Assembly: GCA_017849455.1 (NCBI GenBank)
Contig: JAFIGX010000024.1
Location: 248,001-312,000, forward strand
Direction: 5' to 3'
DNA from: Pseudobacter sp.
Lineage (GTDB): Bacteria > Bacteroidota > Bacteroidia > Chitinophagales > Chitinophagaceae
Length of the DNA stretch: 64,000 nucleotides
Made by a program: the position numbers and the translations under genes. The first letter of the stretch is position 1. Each line of letters starts with the position of its first letter. Below, piece by piece: positions 26,162 through 35,277 of the stretch. A model generated the notes under the pieces. The model had not been told where the DNA came from. It searched no databases and saw only the letters and a program-made list of their open reading frames with translations.

Positions 26162-28681
26162 ATGGCAAAAGCGAAAATTACAGACCAGGCATTGGAGAGC
26201 AATTCAGGTGTTGCCGGTCAATATAAGACATGGTTCCTCGATTATGCATCCTATGTTATCCTGGAAAGAGCGGTGCCGGCTGTGGAAGACGGTTTGAAAC
26301 CCGTACAGCGTCGCATCCTACATGCTATGAAAGAAATGGATGATGGCAGGTTCAATAAAGTGGCCAATATCATCGGTCAGGCCATGCAATATCACCCACA
26401 TGGCGATATGAGTATCGGTGATGCGCTCGTGAATATGGGCCAGAAAGACCTGCTGATCGAAACCCAGGGAAACTGGGGCGATATTCGCACCGGTGATGAT
26501 GCGGCCGCTGCCCGTTATATCGAGGCGCGTCTCAGCAAATTCGCACTGGACGTGGCCTTCAATCCCAAAACAACAGAATGGGCATTGAGCTACGACGGGA
26601 GGAAGAATGAACCCGTTACCCTTCCCATGAAATTCCCGCTGCTGCTCGCACAGGGCGCGGAAGGTATTGCTGTGGGATTGGCTACCAAGATACTACCCCA
26701 TAATTTCTGCGAGCTCATCGAAGCAGCGATCAAATACCTGCGAGGTAAGAAATTCGAGATTTATCCCGACTTCCAGACTGGCGGCATGATCGATATCACC
26801 AATTATAATGAGGGCAAACGCGGTGGAAAGGTGCGGGTACGCGCACAGATCGAGGAGCTCGACAAAAAGACCCTCATCATCCGCAATGTCCCTTATGGTG
26901 TTACCACCTCCACGATGATCGATTCCATCATCAAGGCCAATGACCAGGGAAAGATCAAGATCAAAAAAGTGACCGACAATACCGCTGCCGATGTAGAGAT
27001 CCAGGTTGATCTGGCCCCCGGTATTTCACCTGATATTACCATCGACGCCCTCTATGCATTCACCGATTGCGAAGTGAGCATTTCCCCCAATGCCTGCGTG
27101 ATCGTTGACCAGAAACCGCAATTCCTCGGAGTGCATGAACTGCTGAGACTGTCGGTAGACAACACCAAGGAATTACTAAAGCGAGAATTGGAAATTAAAC
27201 TTGCCGAACTGCAGGAAAAATGGCATTATACATCGCTCGAAAAAATATTCTTCGAAGAAAAGATATATAAGGAACTGGAAAAAAGACATGAGACCTGGGA
27301 TAAAGTGCTGGAGGCGATCGACAAAGCTTTTGTTCCGTTCAAGAAACAACTCAAACGGGACATTACGAGGGAGGATATCATCAAGCTTACGGAAAAGCCT
27401 GTACGCAGGATCTACAAGCTCGATATCGAAGAACTGACCGACCAGATCAAGGCACTTGAAAAAGAGATCAAACAGGTAAAGCACGATCTTGCCAACCTCG
27501 TTGATTTTGCTGTAGCTTATTATGAAGGATTGCTGAAAAAATATGGCGCCGGCAGGGAACGCAAAACAGAGATCAAATTGTTCGAGGCAATCCAGGCCAA
27601 ACAGGTTGCCATCGCCAATGTGAAATTATATGTGAACAAGGCCGATGGCTTCGTGGGCTCCGGCCTGAAAAAAGACGAGTTTGTGGCCGATTGCTCCGAC
27701 CTCGACGATGTGATCGTGTTCACCAAGGCCGGGAAGATGAAGATCGTGAAGGTGCAGGACAAAGTGTTCATCGGCAAAGACATCATCCATGTGGCCATCT
27801 TCCAGAAAAACGATGAGCGTACCACCTATAATATGATCTACCTGGATGCCAAGACCGGCGTCAGCTATGCCAAAAGATTCAATGTTACCGGCATTACCAG
27901 GGATAAAGAATACGATCTCACCAAAGGATCTGAGAAAAGTAAAGTGCATTATTTCACGGCCAATGCCAATGGCGAAGCAGAAGTGGTGCGTATCATTCTC
28001 AGTCCCAATGCTACCGCCCGGATCAAGGAATTCGATTTCTATTTTGAAGAACTGGAGATCAAAGGACGTAACAGCCTCGGCAACCAGGTGACCAAATACC
28101 CGATCAAAAATGTAAAATTCAAAGAAGCGGGCAAATCCACCCTCGGTGGCCGCAAGCTCTGGTTCGACGATACTTTCGGCCGCCTGAACACGGAAGAAAA
28201 AGGAGAGTACCTGGGCAGCTTCCAGCCGGAAGACCGTATACTGGTGTTCTACCACGACGGCAGCTACGAGATCACCGACCAGGAGCTCACCCAACGTTTC
28301 GATGTGGAGAATGTGATCGAGATCGAAAAATTCGATCCGGAGCAGACCGTAACAGCCATTTACCTCGACAACGATAAGCAACAGTTCAATGTAAAACGAT
28401 TCAGGATCGAGACCACCACACTCCACAATAAATTCGTGCTGATCAAGGAAGGGGAGGGGAATTACCTCGAAGCCGTGACCACACATCCGGAGCCGGTAGT
28501 GCTGATCAAGGCAGGCCGGGGCGCCCAGGCCAGAACACAAAAGATCAAGATCAATGATTTCGTGGAAGTGATGGGTTGGAAGGCCGTCGGCAATAAGCTC
28601 GCCGATTTCACGAAGAGCACTGAGTTTGAATGGACGATGAAAATAAAAGAGAAGGACGCCGACCAGCCGGAGTTATTCTAA
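26162..28681 (+). CDS. parC: DNA topoisomerase IV subunit A
   Basis: The 839-residue product is a type IIA topoisomerase A subunit. It shows DGLKPVQRRILHAM, the HPHGD segment, and the active-site Tyr119 in AAARYIEARLS, which forms the transient covalent link with DNA. A long coiled-coil (about residues 390-450: ELEKRHETWDKVLEAIDKAF ... IKALEKEIKQVKHDLANL) precedes the C-terminal domain, which has divergent beta-pinwheel-like blades (VIVFTKAGKMKIVKV, ILVFYHDGSYEITD). The canonical GyrA box is not apparent, which favours topoisomerase IV over gyrase. It acts with the ParE subunit at 21625-23529 in separating daughter chromosomes. Confidence 0.93.
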   Translation: MAKAKITDQALESNSGVAGQYKTWFLDYASYVILERAVPAVEDGLKPVQRRILHAMKEMDDGRFNKVANIIGQAMQYHPHGDMSIGDALVNMGQKDLLIETQGNWGDIRTGDDAAAARYIEARLSKFALDVAFNPKTTEWALSYDGRKNEPVTLPMKFPLLLAQGAEGIAVGLATKILPHNFCELIEAAIKYLRGKKFEIYPDFQTGGMIDITNYNEGKRGGKVRVRAQIEELDKKTLIIRNVPYGVTTSTMIDSIIKANDQGKIKIKKVTDNTAADVEIQVDLAPGISPDITIDALYAFTDCEVSISPNACVIVDQKPQFLGVHELLRLSVDNTKELLKRELEIKLAELQEKWHYTSLEKIFFEEKIYKELEKRHETWDKVLEAIDKAFVPFKKQLKRDITREDIIKLTEKPVRRIYKLDIEELTDQIKALEKEIKQVKHDLANLVDFAVAYYEGLLKKYGAGRERKTEIKLFEAIQAKQVAIANVKLYVNKADGFVGSGLKKDEFVADCSDLDDVIVFTKAGKMKIVKVQDKVFIGKDIIHVAIFQKNDERTTYNMIYLDAKTGVSYAKRFNVTGITRDKEYDLTKGSEKSKVHYFTANANGEAEVVRIILSPNATARIKEFDFYFEELEIKGRNSLGNQVTKYPIKNVKFKEAGKSTLGGRKLWFDDTFGRLNTEEKGEYLGSFQPEDRILVFYHDGSYEITDQELTQRFDVENVIEIEKFDPEQTVTAIYLDNDKQQFNVKRFRIETTTLHNKFVLIKEGEGNYLEAVTTHPEPVVLIKAGRGAQARTQKIKINDFVEVMGWKAVGNKLADFTKSTEFEWTMKIKEKDADQPELF

Positions 28682-28707
28682 TTCAAGAGGTTTGTTCAAG
28701 AGGTTTG

Positions 28708-28770
28708 TTGCACGAAACGACGCAGCGCACGCGGAGAGACCCTCAATGCGCTCTGCGCTTCTACGTGCAA
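28708..28770. repeat. Long inverted repeat B (imperfect)
   Basis: Outer arms TTGCACG (28708-28714) and CGTGCAA (28764-28770) are perfect; the inner pairing of GCAGCGCA with TGCGCTCTGC is interrupted. It lies 27 bp after the parC stop, before a convergent gene, so it probably works as a terminator for one or both. Confidence 0.6.
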
Positions 28771-28779
28771 TTCTTTGTC

Positions 28780-29808
28780 TTAGGGCAACCTGTGCGGATC
28801 GATCTTTTTCCTTTTTAATCGCACAGTGGCATTCTGTGTAAGGTTGCTGGAGAGAAATACTTCATAACGGTTAACACCATCCGTAATTACCATCAGGGCC
28901 GTATTGGGCGGGATCTTGCCCAGGTTCTCCGCGAACATGCTCAGCTCGCTGACCTCTTTAGTGCTGTCCAAGGCCAGGTAAATATTAGTGCCGCGATCGG
29001 ATAGCTCCTGTCTCACCAGTACGGGGTTCTTGTCCAGGAAAACGCTGATGATATCACCATCCACATCTCCATTATCATAGAAAGTGATCCGGAGGGAATC
29101 GCCTATTATTTCGAGGTCCTTACTGTAGATGTTCTTCCGGGCTTCGAAGCGCTGGATCAATTGTTGCGCATCTGTCTTTGATATAGTGGCGGGGGCTGCG
29201 GCAATGGCCGGTGTTTCTTTCTTTGGCGCTACAGTCGGCACTACTAACGGGGCGCTGCCCACCAGCGGTTTGCTTTCTACCGGGTTGGTCACCACATAAT
29301 CTTCCTCCTGCGGCTTCCAGAATTTTTTGCCAACTGCCATATTGCGCAATACTTCATCGGGTTTGCCTTCCGAAGCATCCAGCGCAAAATTGACCCTCAA
29401 TTCCGGACAGGTATATTTATATTTCTCGTTGCTGTAAAAAGATCCGTTGAGGCTGCTTTTCACCTGGCTTACCATGAGCGTGCCCACAAAATTCATGGGG
29501 CATTCTATCCCATTGCGGGAAGTGGATGCGTACAGGAGCATGGGGAGGTTCCTGATATTCACTTCACGGGTCTCTTTATCGTAGGAGCCCCGTACAAAAA
29601 AACTCTGGTAGCTGTCTTTGAAATAGTATCCGAAAACGCCCTCCACTTCATTACCCTTTTGTTTGAGGATCAATTCTGTGAGGTAGTTGTTGTTGGTGCC
29701 CTGGGCAATTACATCGGCTTTGCCATACCAGGAGCCCGTTACGGACTGTGCCTGTGTAAAGGGAGCTATGAAAAGGGTACCTGCCCAGAATAGTGTTTTT
29801 CGCAGCAT
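28780..29808 (-). CDS. Secreted protein of unknown function
   Basis: The 342-residue product has a signal peptide (MLRKTLFWAGTLFIAPFTQAQ). The N-terminal domain (about 22-150) is lipocalin-like in pattern (VTGSWYGKADVI, LTELILKQKGNEVEGVFGYYF), followed by a Pro/Ala/Thr-rich linker near residues 180-210 (PLVVPTVAPKKETPAIAAAP). The C-terminal domain (KDLEIIGDSLRITFYDNGDVDGDIISVFLD ... GINxYL-like stretch ... FLSSNLTQNATVRLKRK) has a DNGDVDGD acidic loop typical of a beta-sandwich found repeatedly in Bacteroidota secreted proteins. Two Cys lie in the first domain. The function is not known. It is transcribed behind smpB, separated from it by the long inverted repeat at 29850-29953, so it may be read as a separate unit. 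Confidence 0.7.
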   Translation of the reverse strand: MLRKTLFWAGTLFIAPFTQAQSVTGSWYGKADVIAQGTNNNYLTELILKQKGNEVEGVFGYYFKDSYQSFFVRGSYDKETREVNIRNLPMLLYASTSRNGIECPMNFVGTLMVSQVKSSLNGSFYSNEKYKYTCPELRVNFALDASEGKPDEVLRNMAVGKKFWKPQEEDYVVTNPVESKPLVGSAPLVVPTVAPKKETPAIAAAPATISKTDAQQLIQRFEARKNIYSKDLEIIGDSLRITFYDNGDVDGDIISVFLDKNPVLVRQELSDRGTNIYLALDSTKEVSELSMFAENLGKIPPNTALMVITDGVNRYEVFLSSNLTQNATVRLKRKKIDPHRLP

Positions 29809-29849
29809 ATGCGAAGATAGGCAGAAAAAATCAAGCCAAATTCATGAAG

Positions 29850-29953
29850 CACGAAGTAGGAAGTATGAGGTAGGAAGTCGGAAGACCCTGTTAGTAGGAT
29901 AGACTGTACTACCGGGCACTTCCGACTTCCTACCTCATACTTCCTACTTCGTG
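29850..29953. repeat. Long inverted repeat C (35-bp perfect arms)
   Basis: Arms 29850-29884 and 29919-29953 are perfect inverted copies built of GAAGTAGGAAGTATGAGG-like words; the 34-nt loop has further CCC/GGG and TAGTA/TACTA pairing. The right arm contains the smpB stop codon and its last three codons. It is probably a strong transcriptional terminator for smpB. Confidence 0.95.
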
Positions 29954-30378
29954 TATCTCTTCAGTTCCCGTTCAGTGTCGCGCTGTTTGATCGTTTCCCG
30001 TTTATCATAGAGTTTTTTACCCTTGCCGAGACCGATCTCCATTTTGGCCAGTCCTTTTTCATTGAAGAAAATGCGGAGAGGAATGATAGCATACCCTTTC
30101 TCCCTGGTTTTTGCTTCCAGTTTTCGGAGTTCTTTCTTATTAAGGAGGAGCTTTCTTTCCTGTACCGGGTCGTGGTTATTGGATGTGCCGTGGGAGTATT
30201 GGGTAATATGCAGGCTTTTGACCCAGAGCTCTCCTTTATGGAAAAAGCAATAGGCATCATTGAAGCTCGCCCTTCCCTCGCGCAATGATTTTACTTCCGT
30301 TCCGGCCAACACAATGCCCGCATCGTATTTGTCCTCGATGAAATAATCGTGATAGGCTGATCTGTTCCTGATCTCCAT
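29944..30378 (-). CDS. smpB: SsrA-binding protein SmpB
   Basis: The 144-residue product matches SmpB: RSAYHDYFIEDKYDAGIVLAGTEVKSLREGRAS, DAYCFFHKGELWVKSLHI, RKLLLNKKELRKLEAKTREKGY, LRIFFNEKGLAKMEIGLGKGKKLYDKRETIKQRD and a basic C-terminal tail (ELKRYTK) that normally folds in the ribosomal mRNA path. It delivers tmRNA to stalled ribosomes for trans-translation. The last residues YTK and the TAG stop are encoded by the right arm of inverted repeat C, and the tail is at the short end for the family. It lies 28 bp after accD and is probably co-transcribed with it. Confidence 0.96.
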   Translation of the reverse strand: MEIRNRSAYHDYFIEDKYDAGIVLAGTEVKSLREGRASFNDAYCFFHKGELWVKSLHITQYSHGTSNNHDPVQERKLLLNKKELRKLEAKTREKGYAIIPLRIFFNEKGLAKMEIGLGKGKKLYDKRETIKQRDTERELKRYTK

Positions 30379-30406
30379 GGTTAATTATAAGGTATGACCT
30401 CTTTCC

Positions 30407-31318
30407 TCAATTCCTGAACAACGACAAAACCGTGGCCAGTTTTTCTTTCAGCTCCTTCCTCGATACGATGAAGTCGAGGAAGCCGTGGTCCAGCAGGAAT
30501 TCACTTCGCTGAAAACCTTCCGGCAGGTCTTTCTTGATCGTTTCCCGGATGATCCGGGGCCCGGCAAATCCGATCAAGGCGCCGGGCTCGGCAATGTTCA
30601 GGTCGCCCAGCATACCGAAGGATGCGGAAATACCGCCGAACGACGGGTCTGTCAGTAAGGAGATATATGGGATCTTTGCGTCCGTGAGTTGTGATAATTT
30701 GCCCGATACCTTCGCCAGTTGCATCAGCGAAAAAGCGCTTTCCATCATTCTTGCTCCTCCTGATTTACAAATGATCAGCAGGGGAATGTGGTGTTCAAGG
30801 CAGACATCGGCGGCCCTTGCGATCCTTTCTCCCATCACACTGCCCAGTGATCCGCCTATAAATTCAAAATCCATGCAGCCTACTACCAGGTCGAGGGTCT
30901 TGATCTTTCCTTTTCCTATTCGGATCGAATCGGTGATCTCTGTTTTGGCCCAGGTCTCTTCCAGTCTTTTCTGATAAGGTTTCAGGTCGGTGAAATGCAG
31001 AAAGTCTTTCGAGCGGATATTTTCAAACAGCACTTCGTACTGGTTGTCGTCAAAAAGGATCTCAAAATATTCTGTACTGCCGATCCGGTGATGATAGGCG
31101 CATTTCGGACAAACAAATAGATTTTCCCTCAATTCCGTAACCGTGCAGATATAGCCGCATTCAGGGCATTTGCTCCAGAGACCTTCCGGAGTTTCTTTTT
31201 TCTCTGCTGTACTCGTCAGAATGCCTTTTTTGATCCTCTTGAACCAACTGCTCTTCGCCTCATCACTCTGACCTTCCTCGCCGGCCAGGTCGGCCTCAAA
31301 ATCCTCGTCTTGTTTCAT
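30407..31318 (-). CDS. accD: Acetyl-CoA carboxylase carboxyltransferase subunit beta
   Basis: The 303-residue product has an N-terminal acidic extension, a four-Cys zinc ribbon (Cys51, Cys54, Cys70, Cys73) and the carboxyltransferase fold with GCMDFEFIGGSLGSVMGERIARA, PLLIICKSGGARMMESAFSLMQ and FGGISASFGMLGDLNIAEPGALIGFAGPRII, which line the acetyl-CoA and carboxybiotin sites. With AccA it moves the carboxyl group from biotin to acetyl-CoA to make malonyl-CoA, the first step of fatty-acid synthesis. The start is the ATG at 31318. It leads accD-smpB. Confidence 0.96.
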   Translation of the reverse strand: MKQDEDFEADLAGEEGQSDEAKSSWFKRIKKGILTSTAEKKETPEGLWSKCPECGYICTVTELRENLFVCPKCAYHHRIGSTEYFEILFDDNQYEVLFENIRSKDFLHFTDLKPYQKRLEETWAKTEITDSIRIGKGKIKTLDLVVGCMDFEFIGGSLGSVMGERIARAADVCLEHHIPLLIICKSGGARMMESAFSLMQLAKVSGKLSQLTDAKIPYISLLTDPSFGGISASFGMLGDLNIAEPGALIGFAGPRIIRETIKKDLPEGFQRSEFLLDHGFLDFIVSRKELKEKLATVLSLFRN

Positions 31319-31704
31319 TCGGTTGGTTTTAGGCGGCTAAGATAGGGATTTTAGAATTTACCTATTTTACAAATAAAGCAGGAAAATTTTCCGTATAATA
31401 TGATTTTTGGCGCTGCTGCGTTATTTTTGCGTCGGAGTAACAAACAACAACCCTTCTCATGATCGCCTTTAATCAGTACAGATCATGGGATGTTGCAGGA
31501 AAGGTAGGGCAAGTGGTTTGAATAGCGCAGATATCACGATTGGCATTAGCTGTTTGTGAAGGGAACCTGGTCGATCGTTTATATACGATGATATCACATG
31601 AAAACTCCCCCATACCGCTTTCACCATTTGTTGTCATCCTCTCAGAGACGGGGGTTATTCCCTTTCAGGGCGACCCCGACCAACATACAAATAAAATTTA
31701 ACGG
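31319..31704. other. 386-bp divergent region between accD and sdhC, with a long sdh leader
   Basis: It holds the accD promoter region and a consensus -7 box for the sdh operon at 31422-31429, followed by about 270 nt of untranslated leader. The leader contains a CATGATC/GATCATG stem (near 31459 and 31484) and CCCCC/GGGGG tracts (near 31607 and 31653). No ORF with protein character was seen. Confidence 0.4.
31422..31429 (+). promoter_or_regulatory. Promoter -7 box (TATTTTTG) for sdhCAB
   Basis: It is an exact match to TAnnTTTG. The closest upstream TTG is 12 bp away, closer than usual, so the -33 element is uncertain. The predicted start site leaves a leader of about 270 nt. Confidence 0.35.
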
Positions 31705-32409
31705 ATGAAATGGTCTGAATTCTTTACATCTTCCATCGGCAAGAAACTTGTAATGGCCTTAACAGGAGTATTTCTTATCTCATTCCTCGTAGTACATGCC
31801 GGTATCAATGCATGCATCTTCGCCGATCTCTTCGATCCGAACGACAATGGAGAAATGTTCAATCGTGCCGCCCACTTCATGGGAAGCAGCGTAGTGATCA
31901 GGATCATGGAGGTCGGGCTTTTCATCGGGTTCATTATCCATATCGTGCAGGGTTTTGCTGTAGAAGCAAAGAATTTAGGCCGTCGTGGAAAAGGCTACCA
32001 GGTCAATTTGGGGAATAAAGGCAGTAAGTGGTATAGCCGTACGATGGGCCTGTTCGGTACATTGCTGTTCCTTTTCCTGGTGATGCATATCTCCCAGTTC
32101 TGGTATGCCTCCCGTATAGCGCACGATCTCCCGGAAGCATCCTACGACCCTCTCCAGCATGATCTTTTCTCACGCATGGTAGAAGTGTTCTCGCATCCTT
32201 TTATTGTTGTATTATATGTGCTTGGCTGCTTTTCGCTGGCCTGGCACCTTATGCATGGCTTCCAGAGCGCTTTCAGAACACTGGGCGTGCACAATAACCG
32301 CTACCTGCATCTGATCAGGGGCTTCGGTATAGGCTTCTCCATCTTGATCCCTGTTCTTTTCGCCCTGATGCCAGTGAGCATTTATTTCGGATGGATAGGG
32401 CAGGATTGA
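31705..32409 (+). CDS. sdhC: Succinate dehydrogenase cytochrome b subunit (b558 type)
   Basis: The 234-residue product has five predicted membrane helices and the His residues expected to bind two b hemes: VVHAGINA, AAHFMGSS, FIIHIVQGF, FLVMHISQFW and LAWHLMHGFQSAF. Length and pattern fit the b558 single-subunit anchor used by Bacteroidota and Bacillus-type complex II. It anchors SdhA and SdhB to the inner membrane and passes electrons to or from the quinone pool. The start MKWSEFFTSSIGKK is standard. It is first in sdhCAB, preceding sdhA by 43 bp. Confidence 0.94.
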   Translation: MKWSEFFTSSIGKKLVMALTGVFLISFLVVHAGINACIFADLFDPNDNGEMFNRAAHFMGSSVVIRIMEVGLFIGFIIHIVQGFAVEAKNLGRRGKGYQVNLGNKGSKWYSRTMGLFGTLLFLFLVMHISQFWYASRIAHDLPEASYDPLQHDLFSRMVEVFSHPFIVVLYVLGCFSLAWHLMHGFQSAFRTLGVHNNRYLHLIRGFGIGFSILIPVLFALMPVSIYFGWIGQD

Positions 32410-32452
32410 TCATCATTCATAAACATCAAACAGCAAACCATAAACTGGTGAT

Positions 32453-34426
32453 ATGTTGAACGCAAAAATTCCCGGCGGTCCTTTAGATCAGAAATGGACA
32501 TATTATAAAGGTCACTGTAACCTTGTGAACCCGGCCAATAAAAGAAAGCTGGAGGTCATTATCATTGGGACAGGGCTGGCTGGCGCTTCTGCTGCGGCTT
32601 CTCTCGGAGAGCTAGGCTATAAAGTGAAAGCTTTTTGTTTCCAGGATTCTCCCCGCCGCGCACATAGCATCGCCGCACAGGGTGGTATCAATGCCGCCAA
32701 GAACTATCAGAACGACGGTGATTCCGTTTTCCGTTTGTTCTATGATACGATCAAGGGAGGCGATTACCGCGCCCGTGAAGGCAATGTGCACAGGCTCGCG
32801 GAAGTAAGCGCCAATATCATCGACCAGTGCGTGGCCCAGGGGGTCCCCTTCGCCCGTGAATATGGCGGTTTGCTCAGCAACCGCTCCTTCGGTGGTACAC
32901 AGGTACAAAGAACTTTTTATGCTGCCGGCCAAACCGGACAGCAATTACTGATAGGCGCTTACCAGGCCCTCGAAAGGCAGGTAGCGCTCGGTAATGTCAA
33001 AATGTATTCACGTCATGAAATGCTCGATATTGTGATGATCGATGGCAAGGCCCGCGGCATCATTGCGCGCAACCTGGTTACCGGTGAGCTGGAAAGGCAT
33101 TTCGGTCATGCGGTACTGTTATGTTCCGGAGGCTATGGCAACGTATTTTACCTTTCTACCAATGCTATGGGCAGCAATGTAACCGCTGCCTGGAAAGCCC
33201 ATAAGAAAGGCGCCTACTTCGGTAATCCCTGCTTCACGCAGATACATCCCACCTGTATACCGGTGAGCGGTGATCACCAGTCGAAGCTCACACTGATGTC
33301 GGAGAGCTTGCGGAATGATGGCCGTATATGGGTGCCCAAACAAAAAGGTGATACCCGCAAGCCCAATGAGATACCGGAAGAAGAAAGAGATTATTACCTC
33401 GAAAGAAGATATCCTGCCTTCGGTAACCTCGTACCACGCGATGTGGCCAGTCGCGCCGCCAAAGAGCGCTGCGATGCCGGTTATGGCGTTGGTTCATCCC
33501 GCCAGGCCGTATACCTCGATTATGCAAAGGCCATCGAACGGTATGGACTGGGTGAATGCAGCAAGTTAGGTATAGAGGACCCCACACCGGAGCAGGTGCG
33601 TGAACATGGCGTGAACGTAGTGAAAGAAAAGTACGGCAACCTGTTCGACATGTATGAAAAGATCACCGGCGAAAACCCTTATGAAGTGCCGATGCGGATC
33701 TATCCCGCCGTGCATTATACCATGGGCGGGCTTTGGGTGGATTATGAACTCATGACGAATGTGCCCGGATTATACGCCCTCGGTGAGGCCAACTTCAGCG
33801 ATCATGGCGCCAACCGTCTCGGAGCATCTGCACTGATGCAGGGCCTGGCTGATGGTTATTTCGTGATCCCTTACACTATTGGTAATTATCTGTCGAATGA
33901 TATTCGCACAGCCGCTATACCGACCTCTCACCAGGCATTCGTGGATACAGAGAAAGCAGTGCAGGACAGGATCGACAGGCTGATGAACATCAAAGGCGCC
34001 AAAACGGTCGAGAGCTTTCATAAAAGGCTTGGAAAGATCATGTGGGACAAATGCGGGATGGCCCGCAATGCCGCAGGTCTGCAAGAGGCCATTGAAGAGA
34101 TCCGCCAACTGAAAAAAGAATTCTGGTCCAATCTCCGCATTCCGGGCGGTATCAAAGAAATGAACCCGGAGCTTGACAAAGCCAACCGTGTGGCGGATTT
34201 CATCGAATTGGGAGAATTGATGTGCATCGATGCCCTTCAACGCAATGAAAGCTGTGGCGGTCATTTCAGGGAAGAATCACAAACAGAGGAAGGAGAAGCC
34301 AAACGCGACGATAACAATTTTCAATATGTAGCAGCCTGGGAACTGAAAGGAGAGGGAAACTGGGAACTTCACAGGGAAGACCTGGTATTTGAAGTAGCCA
34401 AGCCCAGCCAGCGGAGCTACAAATAA
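32453..34426 (+). CDS. sdhA: Succinate dehydrogenase/fumarate reductase flavoprotein subunit
   Basis: The 657-residue product has the FAD-binding GTGLAGASAAASLGELGY, HSIAAQGGINAAKNYQNDGDS (with the His-linked flavin region), the FGGTQVQRTFYAAGQTGQQ block, the substrate-binding HPTCIPVSGDHQ, GLYALGEANFSDHGANRLGA, and a C-terminal capping helical domain. It oxidises succinate to fumarate in the citric acid cycle, or the reverse in fumarate respiration; the b558-type group can do either. It is second in sdhCAB. Confidence 0.96.
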   Translation: MLNAKIPGGPLDQKWTYYKGHCNLVNPANKRKLEVIIIGTGLAGASAAASLGELGYKVKAFCFQDSPRRAHSIAAQGGINAAKNYQNDGDSVFRLFYDTIKGGDYRAREGNVHRLAEVSANIIDQCVAQGVPFAREYGGLLSNRSFGGTQVQRTFYAAGQTGQQLLIGAYQALERQVALGNVKMYSRHEMLDIVMIDGKARGIIARNLVTGELERHFGHAVLLCSGGYGNVFYLSTNAMGSNVTAAWKAHKKGAYFGNPCFTQIHPTCIPVSGDHQSKLTLMSESLRNDGRIWVPKQKGDTRKPNEIPEEERDYYLERRYPAFGNLVPRDVASRAAKERCDAGYGVGSSRQAVYLDYAKAIERYGLGECSKLGIEDPTPEQVREHGVNVVKEKYGNLFDMYEKITGENPYEVPMRIYPAVHYTMGGLWVDYELMTNVPGLYALGEANFSDHGANRLGASALMQGLADGYFVIPYTIGNYLSNDIRTAAIPTSHQAFVDTEKAVQDRIDRLMNIKGAKTVESFHKRLGKIMWDKCGMARNAAGLQEAIEEIRQLKKEFWSNLRIPGGIKEMNPELDKANRVADFIELGELMCIDALQRNESCGGHFREESQTEEGEAKRDDNNFQYVAAWELKGEGNWELHREDLVFEVAKPSQRSYK

Positions 34427-34453
34427 AATCTTCACATTAACACATTACGTATT

Positions 34454-35218
34454 ATGGAGCACCATACAATGAATCTCACACTGAAGGTCTGGAGACAAAA
34501 AAACAGTTCCGACAGCGGGCATTTCGAGACTTATGATGTAAAAGATATTTCATCGGAAATGTCGTTCCTCGAAATGTTCGATGTGCTGAACGAACGCCTG
34601 ATCGCTGAAGGTAAAGACCCTATCGCGTTCGACCATGATTGCCGGGAAGGGATCTGCGGCATGTGCTCCATGTACATCAACGGGCGGCCTCATGGCCCCT
34701 GGCATGCCAATACCACCTGCCAGCTCCACATGCGTGCCTATAAAGATGGTGATACCATTGTAGTAGAACCCTGGCGGGCAAAGTCATTTCCTGTAATCAA
34801 AGACTTAGTGGTAGACAGAACTGCCTTCGACAGGATCATTCAGGCAGGCGGATATATCTCCGTGAATACCGGTAATGCTGTTGATGCCAATTCCATCCCC
34901 ATAGAAAAAGACAAGGCCGACCTCGCCTTCGCCAATGCAGCCTGTATCGGTTGCGGGGCCTGCGTGGCAGCCTGTAAGAATAGCTCCGCCATGTTGTTCG
35001 TGAGTGCCAAGGTCAGTCACCTGGCATTGTTGCCACAAGGCGATCCGGAGCGAAAAAGCCGTGTGATCAACATGATCGCACAAATGGACAAGGAAGGTTT
35101 CGGCGGTTGCACCAATACCGGCGCGTGCGAAGCGGTCTGCCCCAAGGAGATATCCATCACCAATATCGCCCGCCTCAACAACGAGTACATCAAGGCCGGC
35201 CTCACTGTCGATAAATAA
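34454..35218 (+). CDS. sdhB: Succinate dehydrogenase/fumarate reductase iron-sulfur subunit
   Basis: The 254-residue product has an N-terminal [2Fe-2S] ferredoxin domain with Cys63, Cys68, Cys71 and Cys89 (CREGICGMC), and a C-terminal domain with CIGCGACVAAC (Cys164, 167, 170, 174) and further Cys219, 225 and 229, which carry the [4Fe-4S] and third clusters. It relays electrons between SdhA and the heme subunit. The ATG at 34454 lies 27 bp after sdhA, so the three genes form one operon. Confidence 0.96.
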   Translation: MEHHTMNLTLKVWRQKNSSDSGHFETYDVKDISSEMSFLEMFDVLNERLIAEGKDPIAFDHDCREGICGMCSMYINGRPHGPWHANTTCQLHMRAYKDGDTIVVEPWRAKSFPVIKDLVVDRTAFDRIIQAGGYISVNTGNAVDANSIPIEKDKADLAFANAACIGCGACVAACKNSSAMLFVSAKVSHLALLPQGDPERKSRVINMIAQMDKEGFGGCTNTGACEAVCPKEISITNIARLNNEYIKAGLTVDK

Positions 35219-35277
35219 CGGACCCTGTTGTTAGTAGACCCTACCACAAACCATCAACTACAAACAACAAATATTGT

